DNA from: Chloroflexota bacterium | GTDB lineage: Bacteria > Chloroflexota > Anaerolineae > Aggregatilineales > Phototrophicaceae | NCBI GenBank assembly: GCA_016223085.1 | Contig: JACRPS010000029.1 | Location: forward strand, 1 to 64,000 | Length of the DNA: 64,000 bases | Direction: 5' to 3' | Part shown: positions 24,276 to 33,669 of the stretch, in pieces | Numbering within the stretch: position 1 is the first letter of the stretch | Layout: the number at the start of each line of letters is the position of its first letter | The notes under the pieces: model-generated | The model's database searches: none | Told to the model about the DNA's origin: nothing | Seen by the model: only the letters and a program-made list of their open reading frames with translations | Program-made: the position numbers and the translations under genes

Positions 24276-24929
24276 TCATTCCTCTTTCCCGCCGAGCAGC
24301 CGCTTGCGGCGTTCTTCCAGCGCAGCCTGCACGTCCAGCGCCTGCGCTTTTTTGGCCGCTTCCTGTTCCACCCGCCGCGCTTCCGCCTGGATTTGCTCAA
24401 CCGTTTTTACGTCGAGTATCGGCGTTGGGGACAAGTCCTCCTCGGTCGTTTCGATTTCCACCAGCCGCGCCGGTGTTTCGGCGGCTTTGGCTTCGGCCTT
24501 CACGGCAGCCTGTTCAGCGGCGGTGGTCGCTTCGGACGCGAGGCGCTGGTTGGCGGCCTGCGCGCTCTGGTTGTAGCCCTGCGCCTGCTGGCGAGTCTGC
24601 GCACGGGTGGCAGCTTGATCGAGTGTGGTCTCCACGCCTTCGATACGTCTGCTTGCAGCTTGATGACGTGTTTCCGCCCGTTTGGCAGCCTTCCCTGCGC
24701 CAGCTTTTTCAACGATCTGGGTAGCATCGCTCACCCTCTTGGCCGCAGTTCTGCCCAACTGGAGATAGTTGACGCGGTGCGACAGCCGCCCCAGGATAAA
24801 GGCGATCACGGCGACAATCGCCAGCGGCACGATGTTGGTGAGGATGCCGCCGATGATGCCCAGCACCACCAGCGCCACCACCACCGCAGCGACCACGATC
24901 ACCACATTGCGCACGTTGATGTCGTTCAT
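24276..24929 (-). CDS. membrane-anchored coiled-coil protein
   Basis: A 217-residue protein with two N-terminal membrane helices (about 8-46) and a long Ala/Gln/Glu/Arg-rich segment (about 60-217) that is predicted helical and coiled-coil, ending in LEERRKRLLGGKEE. No enzyme motif is present. It may form a cytoplasmic scaffold at the membrane. Family not recognised; it lies between a protease and a YdeI-like gene on the same strand. Confidence 0.65.
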   Translation of the reverse strand: MNDINVRNVVIVVAAVVVALVVLGIIGGILTNIVPLAIVAVIAFILGRLSHRVNYLQLGRTAAKRVSDATQIVEKAGAGKAAKRAETRHQAASRRIEGVETTLDQAATRAQTRQQAQGYNQSAQAANQRLASEATTAAEQAAVKAEAKAAETPARLVEIETTEEDLSPTPILDVKTVEQIQAEARRVEQEAAKKAQALDVQAALEERRKRLLGGKEE

Positions 24930-24972
24930 ACCCCGTTCCCTGTTCCGCCTTTGACAGCGATTATAACCGATT

Positions 24973-25557
24973 TCAGGTAGAGCGGGTGCGGCGGGTGAAC
25001 TGCGGTACGGTTCGGCCCGCTTCGGACATTTCGATCAGCGTGGCGAGGCGTTTCTGCCGGGTAGCAGGCTGCTTCGCGCTGATCACCCACCAGATACACG
25101 CCTTCCGATACGAGCCGGCCTGCGCCTGGAAGAATGCCCATGCCGCCGGGTTGGCGCGGAACTGCTGCTCCTCGGCCTCGTCAAACTGAACGTCACCCTG
25201 CTCATAGGAATAAACCGCCGATTTGTCCTGCTTACGCTCGTTGAAGGCTTTCAGGCCGGCGGGTTGCATCAGGCCGCGTTCCAGCAGTTTTTCGACGTTG
25301 GCGATATTGGTTGCGCTCCACACGCTGCCCGGCTTGCGCGGTGTAAAGCGAATGACATAGCTGACGTCATCAATCCCTTTACGAACGCCATCAATCCAGC
25401 CAAAACACAGGGCTTCGTCAACCGCCTCCGGCCAGGTGACGCTCGGCTTGCCCGACCCTTTTTTGTAGAAACCAACGTAGAGTTCCTTCGCCGTCTCGTG
25501 GTTTTGCTCGAACCACGCGCGCAGTTCGGCGGCTGACGCAAAGAACACCATGTCCAT
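24973..25557 (-). CDS. YdeI/OmpD-associated family protein
   Basis: A 194-residue protein of the YdeI (bacteriocin-protection) family. Hallmarks are ELRAWFEQNHETAKELYVGFYKKGSGKPSVTWPEAVDEALCFGWIDG read in short pieces, the FTPRKPGSVWS motif and the C-terminal FFQAQAGSYRKACIWW block. ATG 25557 is selected because GAGGTGG precedes it. The biochemical activity of the family is not established. Confidence 0.88.
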   Translation of the reverse strand: MDMVFFASAAELRAWFEQNHETAKELYVGFYKKGSGKPSVTWPEAVDEALCFGWIDGVRKGIDDVSYVIRFTPRKPGSVWSATNIANVEKLLERGLMQPAGLKAFNERKQDKSAVYSYEQGDVQFDEAEEQQFRANPAAWAFFQAQAGSYRKACIWWVISAKQPATRQKRLATLIEMSEAGRTVPQFTRRTRST

Positions 25558-25590
25558 GACCACCTCGTCGCAACAGGGAGCATCTTTGTA

Positions 25591-26763
25591 TTATACGCTT
25601 TTCGGGTCGAGGAGTTTCTCCACCGGGTTGTCCGGCGCTTTTTGGTCCTGCTGGCGATCCTGGCTGATGTCCGGCAGCGTCTCCGGCAGGATGTAACCTT
25701 TTTGCGTGGCGTGGAGCGAAGCCGCTGCCGTGTCCTTCACCAGCAGCATTTCCGTACCCACATTGGCCGCCGATTGGATGTAATCCTGCACCTGCGCGTC
25801 GCGGCGGTCGTCGGCCACGTCGCGGATGTACACTGCCGGGATGCGCCCCGGATAGGCTTGCGCTACTTCGAGGTAAATCTCCGGATCGCGCTGGCCGCTG
25901 TCTCCGATCAGGATAAATGGCAGATGCGGATACGTGTCCAGCACAGTACGGATGTAACCAAGTTTGTGCTGGCGGTGGCTGGGCGAAAGGAAATAGTCGT
26001 CGGTCAGGCCCAGGTCAACCATAAACAGCGGCCCCAGCGGAATACCGCGCACCTGGAAGAAGTCCACCAGCAGATCGTAGATGTTCCACGAACTGCTGGT
26101 GATGTAAAACAGCGGATTCAGCGCGCCCTTCGTGCCTTTTTGCAGCGCCTGGTAAAAGGCGGCCACACCTTCAAACGGCAGACGGGTGCGGGCGTTGTTC
26201 AGAAAAACGTTGCGCGCCATCTTCAGCAGATTTGCCGCGTCGGTATGCACCACCGTATCGTCAATATCGCTGATGACACCAAACTCCGCGCCGGGCGGCG
26301 GAACCAACACCTGGCCGGTGGCGCGCACGTTCTCCGGCTGGCGTTCGCCGGGGAAGCGCGTGAGTTCCAGCGGGATGTCGTGCCACAGGTGATCGGGTGT
26401 GAAGCTGGGGGGTGTAGGGTGGCGCAGTTCAAAAAAGCCTTCGGCGTTGGTTTCCAGTTCAATCACCTCATCCCCAACGGTTGCCCGCAGACGCGCGTTC
26501 GAGATTTCGTTACTGTTGTAACGCCGGTACATGTTCAGCAGATTTTGCCAGATGGTGTCGTTATCGCGGGCGCTGGTTACACCCTTGTCTTCCAGCACGC
26601 GGCCTTTGAGATAAAAGGTTTCGGTCGTGCCAAAGCCCATGTACGGCACGATCTGCGCCGGCCCCATCCAGCCCAGCCGGTTAATCAGCCGCGTCCACAG
26701 CGTATCAAAATGCTCCTCAACATTATTGGCAAAATGCAGCAGAACGTGTTGCCAGTCGGTCAT
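25591..26763 (-). CDS. App1-type phosphatidate phosphatase (DUF2183)
   Basis: A 390-residue protein. The catalytic DUF2183 domain (about residues 170-340) has the HAD-like DxDxT site in VISDIDDTVVHTDA, followed by LFYITSSSWNIYDLL and LPFILIGDSGQRDPEIY. The N-terminal 165 residues form a beta-rich part typical of App1 relatives. Yeast App1 removes phosphate from phosphatidic acid; the bacterial substrate is not shown. ATG 26763 follows GGGGGAACC. A palindrome and an alpha/beta hydrolase gene lie upstream. Confidence 0.9.
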   Translation of the reverse strand: MTDWQHVLLHFANNVEEHFDTLWTRLINRLGWMGPAQIVPYMGFGTTETFYLKGRVLEDKGVTSARDNDTIWQNLLNMYRRYNSNEISNARLRATVGDEVIELETNAEGFFELRHPTPPSFTPDHLWHDIPLELTRFPGERQPENVRATGQVLVPPPGAEFGVISDIDDTVVHTDAANLLKMARNVFLNNARTRLPFEGVAAFYQALQKGTKGALNPLFYITSSSWNIYDLLVDFFQVRGIPLGPLFMVDLGLTDDYFLSPSHRQHKLGYIRTVLDTYPHLPFILIGDSGQRDPEIYLEVAQAYPGRIPAVYIRDVADDRRDAQVQDYIQSAANVGTEMLLVKDTAAASLHATQKGYILPETLPDISQDRQQDQKAPDNPVEKLLDPKSV

Positions 26764-26783
26764 GGTTCCCCCGCAGTTCGACC

Positions 26784-26811
26784 GTAGGGGCAAGGCATGC
26801 CTTGCCCCTAC
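26784..26811. repeat. dispersed GTAGGG-type palindrome (perfect)
   Basis: Perfect 28-base palindrome, left arm GTAGGGGCAAGGCA, in the 56-base gap between two minus-strand genes. Confidence 0.9.
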
Positions 26812-26819
26812 AGCGGTTA

Positions 26820-27845
26820 TCAGGATGCCTGCTCACGCACCGCCTCGCGCCAGAAGGCTTCGATGGCCGGCGCGGTTTCATCCAGTTTATCCCAGTGCGC
26901 CAGCCCTTTGGTTGGGGCGATCCGCACGGCTTTCCAGTTCGCGCAGGTGTTCATCACCCGCGGCAGCAGGTCAAAGCTGACAAATGGGTCTTCGTCGTAA
27001 ATCACCAGCACCGGCACTTTCAGCCGTTCATAGACCAGGCCGGCGATGTTCGGCGTGAACAGCCGCCCGCTGACAAAATGCAGCGGGGCATAACGCGCGC
27101 CCGGCTGGTGCGCCGTCAGATAAGCATACTCGACCAGGTCCGGCGGCACATCCCCGACGAAACTCATTTGCAGGAAATAGCGGATGCTGGGGCGCGTCGT
27201 CAGCAGATCGTAAAACGCCTGGCTCCACAGCGGGAACGCCAGCAGTCCGTAGCTAACCTGTTTCTGGCGGTTCCGCTGTTCCACCTCGGCGGGGTTTAAG
27301 TCGTTCTGGGACTGGCGCAGGCCGCTGGGCGACAGCAGGGTGATGGAGTGGAACAGGTCAGGGCGTTCCAGCGCGGCGCGGGCGACAAACTCGCTGCCCA
27401 GCGACAGCGCCACCACATCGGCGGGTTCCGGCACCTGGGTCGCCAGGAATTCGATGATCGTCTGCGCGTACAACTGCGGGCTGTACTCCCGGTTGGACCG
27501 TTCGGAGAAGCCAAAGCCGGGCAGATCGAGCGCGTACACCGGGCGTTCACCCCGGTAACGCTCGAACAGCGGGCGCATCTCATAGGCACTGGCAGCAGCG
27601 TTGATACTGTGCACCAGCACCAGCGGGCGGCCCGGCGCGTGAACATCGGCGTAATAGCTGGCGACGCCAATGCGTAGCGACGTGAAGATTTTGCGGTCGG
27701 CGTTGATTGCCAGCGGCAGACGCATGTCGTGATTCACAAACAGGCGGCTGTAGGCAATCCACCCGCCGATGAGCGAGGCTACAGCCGAGACCACACCTCC
27801 CAGCCCGGCCAGCAGGGGCGAACCGGCGCGCTCTTTCCGGGGCAT
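26820..27845 (-). CDS. alpha/beta hydrolase, membrane-anchored
   Basis: A 341-residue alpha/beta hydrolase. An N-terminal hydrophobic segment (about 10-32) could anchor it. The fold is clear: oxyanion strand LVLVHSINAAASAYEM, LDLPGFGFSER, nucleophile elbow VALSLGSEF, late acid in VIYDEDPFVSFD and catalytic His in KGLAHWDKLDE. ATG 27845 is fixed by AAGGAG 6 bases upstream. Substrate unknown. Confidence 0.88.
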   Translation of the reverse strand: MPRKERAGSPLLAGLGGVVSAVASLIGGWIAYSRLFVNHDMRLPLAINADRKIFTSLRIGVASYYADVHAPGRPLVLVHSINAAASAYEMRPLFERYRGERPVYALDLPGFGFSERSNREYSPQLYAQTIIEFLATQVPEPADVVALSLGSEFVARAALERPDLFHSITLLSPSGLRQSQNDLNPAEVEQRNRQKQVSYGLLAFPLWSQAFYDLLTTRPSIRYFLQMSFVGDVPPDLVEYAYLTAHQPGARYAPLHFVSGRLFTPNIAGLVYERLKVPVLVIYDEDPFVSFDLLPRVMNTCANWKAVRIAPTKGLAHWDKLDETAPAIEAFWREAVREQAS

Positions 27846-27974
27846 CGTTTGCTCCTTGTCGGTAAGCGTCACATATGTCCTGATGATACCCCAGACACAT
27901 AAGATTCGGGTAAGCCGGGCAGCGGTTTCAGCGGCGGCGGAAGGGAGGGGGTGTGCTGCCGCTGACAAAATTGA

Positions 27975-28045
27975 GTTCCGAGTTGGCGAGTTCCGAGTTA
28001 GAAGTTATCAGTCTACAGTCTTCAGTCTTCAGTCGTTAGTCTATG
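27975..28045. repeat. short direct repeats (GAGTTCCGAGTT and CAGTCTTCAGT)
   Basis: AGTTCCGAGTTGGCG and AGTTCCGAGTTAGAA occur back to back, followed by repeated TCAGTCTT units. No gene is seen here; this type of tract also occurs at 16030 and 53730. Confidence 0.7.
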
Positions 28046-28155
28046 ATCGGTAGTCAGAGAGAAAGGCAGGAAACGCATTCTGGCCTACCGACTGTTGTGG
28101 TTGTGTCCGTTTTTCGGTTTTTTGCCAACCATTGATGATCTGGGCGGCGGCGGGT

Positions 28156-28737
28156 TTAGAGCTGCGCTGAGATCAGTGTTTCGGCGGCGGCGGATACCTG
28201 CGCGGCAGGATTGCTGACGCCAAACATCCGAACGGCCATAAACGCGCCGTCCATGAGCAGCAGCAGTTGGTCGGCGAGTGCTTCCGGCTGGCGCGCGCCG
28301 GCCTGCTGCGCCAGTTCGCGGAAGCGCGCCCGCACGGCCTGCTTGTGTTCCAGCGCGACCTGATGTCCCGGATGGCTGTCGTCCGGGAAGTCCACAATCG
28401 CGTTCAAAAACGGACAGCCGTAACACTTCGGCGTCGTCACCAGTTTCTCCAGCGCCCTAAAGAACGCCAGAAGCTGCGCGGCAGGCTGGTCAGCGAACGG
28501 CGCCGCTGCCTCGTTGAACCACAGCCAGAATTTATCGTTGCTGTCTTTCAGATAGGCGACGATCAGATCATCTTTCGATGGGAAGTGGCGGTACAGGGTC
28601 ATCTTCGCCACGCCGGAACGCTCGATGATGGTATCCACGCCGACGGCACGGAAGCCTTCCCGAAAGAACAGCTCTGCCGCCGTTTCCAGAATAATGTTTC
28701 GGGCCGAGGGTTTCGTTGTTGCCGGTGTGTCTGCCAT
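28156..28737 (-). CDS. TetR/AcrR-family repressor
   Basis: A 193-residue TetR-type regulator. The helix-turn-helix is at about residues 15-60: ILETAAELFFREGFRAVGVD followed by GVAKMTLYRHFPSKDDL. The C-terminal ligand-binding half has a CYGCPF motif (about residue 105) often seen in the branch that sits next to oxidoreductases. It is divergent from the dehydrogenase at 28941, with two matching operators between them, so it most likely represses that operon and itself. Confidence 0.93.
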   Translation of the reverse strand: MADTPATTKPSARNIILETAAELFFREGFRAVGVDTIIERSGVAKMTLYRHFPSKDDLIVAYLKDSNDKFWLWFNEAAAPFADQPAAQLLAFFRALEKLVTTPKCYGCPFLNAIVDFPDDSHPGHQVALEHKQAVRARFRELAQQAGARQPEALADQLLLLMDGAFMAVRMFGVSNPAAQVSAAAETLISAQL

Positions 28738-28845
28738 GATGTCGCTCTCGATGCTGGTGATACGCAGGATGGGTGCGGGTATGCTGGATGCCGTTTTACC
28801 GGGATTTCATCAACTGTTCCACTGTCCAAAAGGACAGTTGACGGT

Positions 28846-28863
28846 ATACAGACCTGTCTGTAT
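28846..28863. promoter_or_regulatory. TetR-type operator, site 1
   Basis: ATACAGACCTGTCTGTAT: 8-base arms ATACAGAC and GTCTGTAT with a 2-base centre. Lies between the divergent repressor and dehydrogenase genes. Confidence 0.8.
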
Positions 28864-28879
28864 TATCACTTTACAGATG

Positions 28880-28897
28880 AGATAGACAGGTCTGTAT
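28880..28897. promoter_or_regulatory. TetR-type operator, site 2
   Basis: AGATAGACAGGTCTGTAT matches the reverse complement of site 1 at 16 of 18 positions. Its centre is 34 bases from that of site 1, about three turns of the helix. Confidence 0.75.
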
Positions 28898-28940
28898 CAT
28901 CTTACAAGGAAGGTGTCCGAAAAGCAATTAACGAGGCGAT

Positions 28941-29792
28941 ATGACAGCCATGACAGGTAAGGTAACGCTCGTGACCGGCGCAAATTCCGGTCTGGGGAAG
29001 GCGACGGCACTGGGGCTGGCGAAGCTGGGCGCACGGGTAGTGATGGTGTGCCGCAGTCGGGAGCGTGGCGAAGCGGCCCGGCAGGAAATCATCGCCGGCA
29101 GTGGCAACCCGGCGGTTGACCTGCTGCTGGCCGATCTGTCATCACAGGCGGCGGTGCGCCAACTGGCGCAGGATTTTAAGGCGACCTATCCGCGTCTCGA
29201 CGTGTTGGTTAACAATGCCGGCGGTGTCTTTATGTCACGTTCGGTCAGCGCCGATGGGATTGAATATTCGCTGGCGTTTAACCACCTCGCCTCGTTTCTG
29301 CTGACCCATCTGCTGCTCGACGTGTTAAAAGCCAGCGCCCCCGCTCGTATCGTCAACGTGACCACGCGGCTGGGCAACACCGTTGCCATTAATTTTGACG
29401 ACCTGCAATTTGAAAAACGGCCCTACAATGGCTTACGCGCTTACTCAGAAACCAAACTTGCCAATATCCTGTTCACGTATAAACTGGCGCGGCAGCTCCA
29501 GGGAACGGGTGTCACTGTGAACTGCGTCCATCCCGGCGTGTTTAAATCCAATTTCGGCAGCGAGGGGATGCCAGCGATGATGCGGGTTCTGGGCGCGCTG
29601 TTCCGACCATTTATGGCGGAAGCGGAACAGGCGGCGCAGCGCGTGCTGTATGTGGTGACCGCGCCGGAACTCGAAGGAGTCAGCGGCAAGTATTTCGGTA
29701 ACCGGCAGGAACTGACCTCACCGCAGCAGTCGTATGATGAGGCCGCGCAGGAACGGTTGTGGCAGGTCAGCACCGCATTGACTGGATTATAG
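28941..29792 (+). CDS. short-chain dehydrogenase/reductase (retinol dehydrogenase-like)
   Basis: A 283-residue SDR enzyme. Cofactor site TGANSGLGKAT near residue 13, NNAG at about residue 91, and the catalytic Tyr-x3-Lys in YSETKLAN at about residue 168. The usual catalytic Ser position reads Thr-Thr (VNVTTRLG), a rare but known change. R in VVMVCRSRERG suggests NADP(H). Start ATG 28941 has GAGG upstream; a second ATG four codons on is possible. Probably controlled by the divergent TetR protein and co-transcribed with the next gene. Confidence 0.92.
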   Translation: MTAMTGKVTLVTGANSGLGKATALGLAKLGARVVMVCRSRERGEAARQEIIAGSGNPAVDLLLADLSSQAAVRQLAQDFKATYPRLDVLVNNAGGVFMSRSVSADGIEYSLAFNHLASFLLTHLLLDVLKASAPARIVNVTTRLGNTVAINFDDLQFEKRPYNGLRAYSETKLANILFTYKLARQLQGTGVTVNCVHPGVFKSNFGSEGMPAMMRVLGALFRPFMAEAEQAAQRVLYVVTAPELEGVSGKYFGNRQELTSPQQSYDEAAQERLWQVSTALTGL

Positions 29793-29822
29793 ATTTTCAA
29801 TACCCACAGCGGAGGAATGATT

Positions 29823-30500
29823 ATGAACATTGGCGTTCTGGGCACGGGCATGGTCGGGCGGGCGATCAGCGCCAAGCTCAGCCAGTCAGGGCATGATGTG
29901 ATGATCGGCACGCGCGACGTGGACCGTACGCTGGCGCACAGTGAACCGGACTTCATGGGCAATCCGCCCTTCCGCGAGTGGCAGCAGCACGCGCACGTCA
30001 AACTGGGCACGTTTGCCGAGGCGGCAGCCTTTGGCGAAATCCTGTTCAACTGCACGTCGGGGATGGCGTCGCTGGCGGCGCTGAAGCTGGCCGGCGAGCG
30101 CAATCTGAACGGCAAAATCCTGATAGACATCGCCAACCCGCTTGACTTCTCGCGCGGGATGCCACCCACGCTGTCGGTCTGCAACACCGATTCACTGGGA
30201 GAGCAGATTCAACGGGCGTTCCCGCAGGCGCGGGTGGTCAAGACGCTGAACACCATGAACGCCAACGTCATGGTTAATCCGTCGCTGCTGTCAGGCGATC
30301 ACGATGTTTTTGTGAGCGGCAACGATGCTGCCGCCAAAGCGCAGGTGACGGACATCCTCAAGGACTGGTTCGGCTGGAAATCGGTGATTGACCTGGGGGA
30401 CATCACCACGGCGCGCGGGGCAGAGATGGTACTGCCGCTGTGGTTACACCTGATGGCCGCGCTGAAAACGCCGATGTTTAATTTCAAAGTGGTGCGGTGA
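29823..30500 (+). CDS. F420/NADP oxidoreductase-like (NAD(P)-binding) protein
   Basis: A 225-residue protein with a Rossmann opening MNIGVLGTGMVGRAISAKLSQSGHDVMIGTRD (given here in reading order), as in the coenzyme F420-dependent NADP oxidoreductase family. Later motifs are IDIANPLDFSRGMPP and VVKTLNTMNANVM. ATG 29823 is preferred over 29817 because GGAGGA then sits 6 bases upstream. It follows the dehydrogenase by 30 bases and likely shares its message, so the pair may handle one redox substrate. Confidence 0.88.
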   Translation: MNIGVLGTGMVGRAISAKLSQSGHDVMIGTRDVDRTLAHSEPDFMGNPPFREWQQHAHVKLGTFAEAAAFGEILFNCTSGMASLAALKLAGERNLNGKILIDIANPLDFSRGMPPTLSVCNTDSLGEQIQRAFPQARVVKTLNTMNANVMVNPSLLSGDHDVFVSGNDAAAKAQVTDILKDWFGWKSVIDLGDITTARGAEMVLPLWLHLMAALKTPMFNFKVVR

Positions 30501-30560
30501 TTGGCACGGGGCTGCCAAAAGCCGGTTCACGAAAGTAATTAGCCTAAGAAAGGGCTGTTC

Positions 30561-30588
30561 GTAGGGGCGAGATGTATCTCGTCCCTAC
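30561..30588. repeat. dispersed GTAGGG-type palindrome
   Basis: Inverted repeat with arms GTAGGGGCGAGAT and ATCTCGTCCCTAC. Confidence 0.87.
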
Positions 30589-30632
30589 AAAGATATACGA
30601 GACTCTACAAAAGTAGGTTGCCGGATGTTTTG

Positions 30633-30660
30633 GTAGGGGCATGGCATGCCATGCCCCTAC
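30633..30660. repeat. dispersed GTAGGG-type palindrome (perfect)
   Basis: Perfect 28-base palindrome, left arm GTAGGGGCATGGCA. The preceding ATGTTTTG is repeated at 30684 together with a half element GTAGGGGCGG, which looks like a partial duplication. Confidence 0.9.
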
Positions 30661-30710
30661 GGGTTGCTAAAAGTGGTTCCCGAATGTTTTGGTAGGGGCG
30701 GAACCTAACA

Positions 30711-32954
30711 TCAGGAACTTGTCTGGGCCGCGTCTCCACTTAAGCGCAGGCCGCGCAAAAGCTGGGCGTTGATCGCCACCACAATCGTGCTGACCGACAT
30801 CAGCAGCGCGCCCACCGCTGGTGACAGCACAATCCCCACCGGCGCGAGCAGCCCCGCCGCCAGCGGCAGCGCGACGACGTTATAGCCGGTTGCCCACAGC
30901 AGGTTCTGAATCATCTTGCGGTAGGTCGAACGGCTTAACTCGAACACGTTGACCACGTCCAGCGGGTTGCTCTGCACCAGGATGATACCCGCCGACTCAA
31001 TCGCCACATCCGTGCCGCTACCGATGGCGATACCCACGTCGGCCCGCGTCAGCGCCGGGGCGTCATTCACACCGTCGCCGACCATCGCCACCTTCCTGCC
31101 CTGCCGCTGGAGTTCAGCCACCTTCTGTTCCTTGTGCTCCGGCAGCACTTCGGCCATCACCGTATCAATCCCCAGTTCCGCGCCCACCGATTCGGCAACA
31201 GCCCGGCTGTCGCCGGTGAGCATGGCGACCTGCACGCCCATCTCGTGCAGCCGTTTGACCGCCTGCCGGCTCTCCGGGCGAATCACGTCCGCCAGCGTGA
31301 AGGCTGCGGCGGCCTGCCCGTCTACAATCAGGTACACTACCGCCTGCCCCTTACGGTCGGCGGTTTCGGCAAAGCGCACCAGTGTATCGGGCAGTTGCAG
31401 GTTCAGCAGTTCCAGCAGGCGCGGCCCGCCGACGTGAACCGTCTGCCCGTTGGAGGTGGCGCGAATGCCCCGCCCCTTGATCGCCTCGAAGTCGCTGACC
31501 TCGACACGTGGCAAGCCGCGTTCTTCTGCCTTGCGCCGGATGCCCTTCGCAATCGGATGCTCGGAGTCGCCTTCAACTGCCGCCGCCAGCGCCAGCGCCC
31601 GGTCGGCGTCCCAGCCCTCAGCGGTCGCCATGTCGGCTACGCCGAAGCGGCCTTCGGTCAGCGTGCCGGTTTTATCGAAGATGACGGTATCAATCTCGCG
31701 CGCTTCTTCCAGCGCCAGCCGGTCACGGACGAGGATGCCGTTGCGCGCGCCGATGGACGTGCTGATCGCCACGACCAGCGGGATTGCCAGCCCCAGCGCG
31801 TGGGGGCAGGCGATCACCAGCACGGTGACAACGCGCTCCAGCACTTCAAGCCGGAAGCCGGTCGCCAGTATCCAGGCGACCGCCGTCACCGCCGCGACCG
31901 CCAGCGCAATATAGAACAGCCAGCCCGCCGCTTTGTCCGCCAGAATCTGCGTGTTCGATTTGCTCTGCTGCGCCTGTTCGACCAGCCGCATGATGCCCGC
32001 CAGCGCCGTTTCGTCGCCGGTAGCCGTCACGCGGACGCGCAGACTGCCGTCGCCGTTAATCGTGCCGCCGATGACCTTCGCGCCCGGCTCCTTGCTCACC
32101 GGCTGCGACTCGCCGGTAATCATGGCTTCGTTCACGTCAGAACGGCCTTCTTCCACCACGCCATCCGCCGGGACGCTCGCGCCGGGGCGCACCAGCACCA
32201 GATCGTTTTTGCGCAGGCGGCTGGCGGGAACCGTTTCGATATTGCCATCGGCGTTGATGCGGTCTGCCGTGTCCGGCATCAGTTTCGCCAGTTCCTTCAG
32301 CGCGCCGGACGCCTGCCGCACGCTGCGCATCTCCAGCCAGTGGCCGAGCAGCATGATGTCAATCAGCGTCGCCATCTCCCAGAAGAAGCCGCCCATCGGG
32401 TCAACCACCAGCGCAAACAGGCTGTAAAGAAACGCGACGGTGATCGCCAGCGAGATCAGCAGCATCATGCCCGGTTTGCGGTTGCGGATTTCCGGCACGG
32501 CCATTTGCAGGAAGGGCAGGCCGCCGTAGAAGAAAATGGCGATGGCGAAGATCGCGCCGACGTACTGGCTGCCGGCAAATTCCGGCATTGAGAAGCCAAA
32601 CCACTCCTGTATCATCGGGCTGAACAGCAGCACCGGTATCGTCAGCACCAGCGACACCCAGAAGCGGCGGCGGAACATGTCTTCGTGGCCGGTATGGTCC
32701 ACGTGCGCGGCGTGGTCATGCTCTGCCGGCTGCAGGTCGCGGCCATGCGCGGCGTGTTCCATTGCATCCTGCTGTAGCGGCGGGTGATGGTCGTGATCGG
32801 TGACGCCATGCTGCGCGTGATCGTGATGTGTCTGCTGTGAGTGATGGTGTGCCGCGTGGTCGTGATGCGCGGTGTCGTGCGCGGCGTGATCGTGCACGGT
32901 ATGGTCGGTTGGTGTCGGCGTATGGTGGTCGTAGGTCGAGACGGGCTTTTCCAT
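30711..32954 (-). CDS. copB: CopB-type copper-translocating P-type ATPase with His-rich N-terminus
   Basis: A 747-residue P1B-type ATPase. The metal site in the sixth helix is CPH ([17 protein letters not shown]), the mark of the P1B-3/CopB group rather than the CPC of CopA. The phosphorylation site is DKTGTLTEG, with the HP locus SEHPIAKG and hinge [10 protein letters not shown]. The first 90 residues hold 26 histidines in HDH and HHDH clusters and no CxxC heavy-metal domain, as usual for CopB. It would export copper (Cu2+ or Cu+) from the cytoplasm. ATG 32954 follows GGGAG. It stands alone, about 18 kb from the copper-dependent nos operon. Confidence 0.94.
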   Translation of the reverse strand: MEKPVSTYDHHTPTPTDHTVHDHAAHDTAHHDHAAHHHSQQTHHDHAQHGVTDHDHHPPLQQDAMEHAAHGRDLQPAEHDHAAHVDHTGHEDMFRRRFWVSLVLTIPVLLFSPMIQEWFGFSMPEFAGSQYVGAIFAIAIFFYGGLPFLQMAVPEIRNRKPGMMLLISLAITVAFLYSLFALVVDPMGGFFWEMATLIDIMLLGHWLEMRSVRQASGALKELAKLMPDTADRINADGNIETVPASRLRKNDLVLVRPGASVPADGVVEEGRSDVNEAMITGESQPVSKEPGAKVIGGTINGDGSLRVRVTATGDETALAGIMRLVEQAQQSKSNTQILADKAAGWLFYIALAVAAVTAVAWILATGFRLEVLERVVTVLVIACPHALGLAIPLVVAISTSIGARNGILVRDRLALEEAREIDTVIFDKTGTLTEGRFGVADMATAEGWDADRALALAAAVEGDSEHPIAKGIRRKAEERGLPRVEVSDFEAIKGRGIRATSNGQTVHVGGPRLLELLNLQLPDTLVRFAETADRKGQAVVYLIVDGQAAAAFTLADVIRPESRQAVKRLHEMGVQVAMLTGDSRAVAESVGAELGIDTVMAEVLPEHKEQKVAELQRQGRKVAMVGDGVNDAPALTRADVGIAIGSGTDVAIESAGIILVQSNPLDVVNVFELSRSTYRKMIQNLLWATGYNVVALPLAAGLLAPVGIVLSPAVGALLMSVSTIVVAINAQLLRGLRLSGDAAQTSS

Positions 32955-33267
32955 CGTTGGCTCTCCCGAAGTACAGTAAACAATCGGTTGAAGTGGTCAG
33001 GCTGTGAGATCAATGTTGGTTGTACTCCCTAGAAAGCCTGACCTCAGTACATCTTACGAAAGTCGTTAACCGGACAGAAGGAGCGCGCCATCACGGACGA
33101 TTATGGTTGCATAACGAACGAGGGCATAAAAAGATCATTTCTAAAATTCACGAATTATTAACGTCACAGGCCTGTTAAAAAGCAGTAGATGGTCTTATGA
33201 TAAGATTAAATAAGACAATTACCTGAGGTGCATCCACACCTCGGCGATCAGGCAGGGGGCGGCTGAC
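32955..33267. other. intergenic region between divergent genes
   Basis: No gene is seen. The middle (about 33110-33215) is AT-rich (AAAAAGATCATTTCTAAAATTC, read as two pieces; TTATGATAAGATTAAATAAGAC) and is likely to hold promoters for copB on one side and the 133-residue gene on the other. No copper-box palindrome was recognised. Confidence 0.5.
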
Positions 33268-33669
33268 ATGGGAATAACTGTTGGGTGGGGCGACGCGGCG
33301 TGCCGTTCGCTGGTGGTAACGTTTGCCAGGCCCTGGAACTGGACTGATTTCCAGGCAGCCGTAGACCAGATGCTGGTACAGGCGAGCAGCATCAACCACC
33401 GGGCCGATTTGATACTGGATATTCGGCAAGCCGGTTTCCCGCCGGAAGGCGCGATGCGGCGGTTCCGGGATGTCAGCGAAACCGAGCACCCCAATATAGA
33501 CCGGATTATTTACGTTGCTCCCCGGCCCCTGGCTCAATTTGTTAAAAGCATCAACGCATTAATGTCCGCCGCCTTTTTCGGACACCGCGCGCCGGGGTTC
33601 ATCTTTGTCACCACGCCGGAGGAAGCGCAGGCGTTGGTGCTGAACAAATCCCAGCCGGCGGCGAGCTAA
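33268..33669 (+). CDS. conserved hypothetical protein, STAS-like fold possible
   Basis: A 133-residue soluble protein with alternating strands and helices (SLVVTFARPWNWTDF, RADLILDIRQAGFPP, IDRIIYVAPRPLAQFVKS, PGFIFVTTPEEAQALV). This order resembles STAS or SpoIIAA-like domains, but no signature is firm. Tail-to-tail overlap of 4 bases with the next minus-strand gene. Role unknown. Confidence 0.6.
   Translation: MGITVGWGDAACRSLVVTFARPWNWTDFQAAVDQMLVQASSINHRADLILDIRQAGFPPEGAMRRFRDVSETEHPNIDRIIYVAPRPLAQFVKSINALMSAAFFGHRAPGFIFVTTPEEAQALVLNKSQPAAS

Noticed and set aside
31134-32591. Long plus-strand frame (485 codons)
   Set aside because: Opposite the copB gene; no motifs and a composition rich in Arg, Gln and His.
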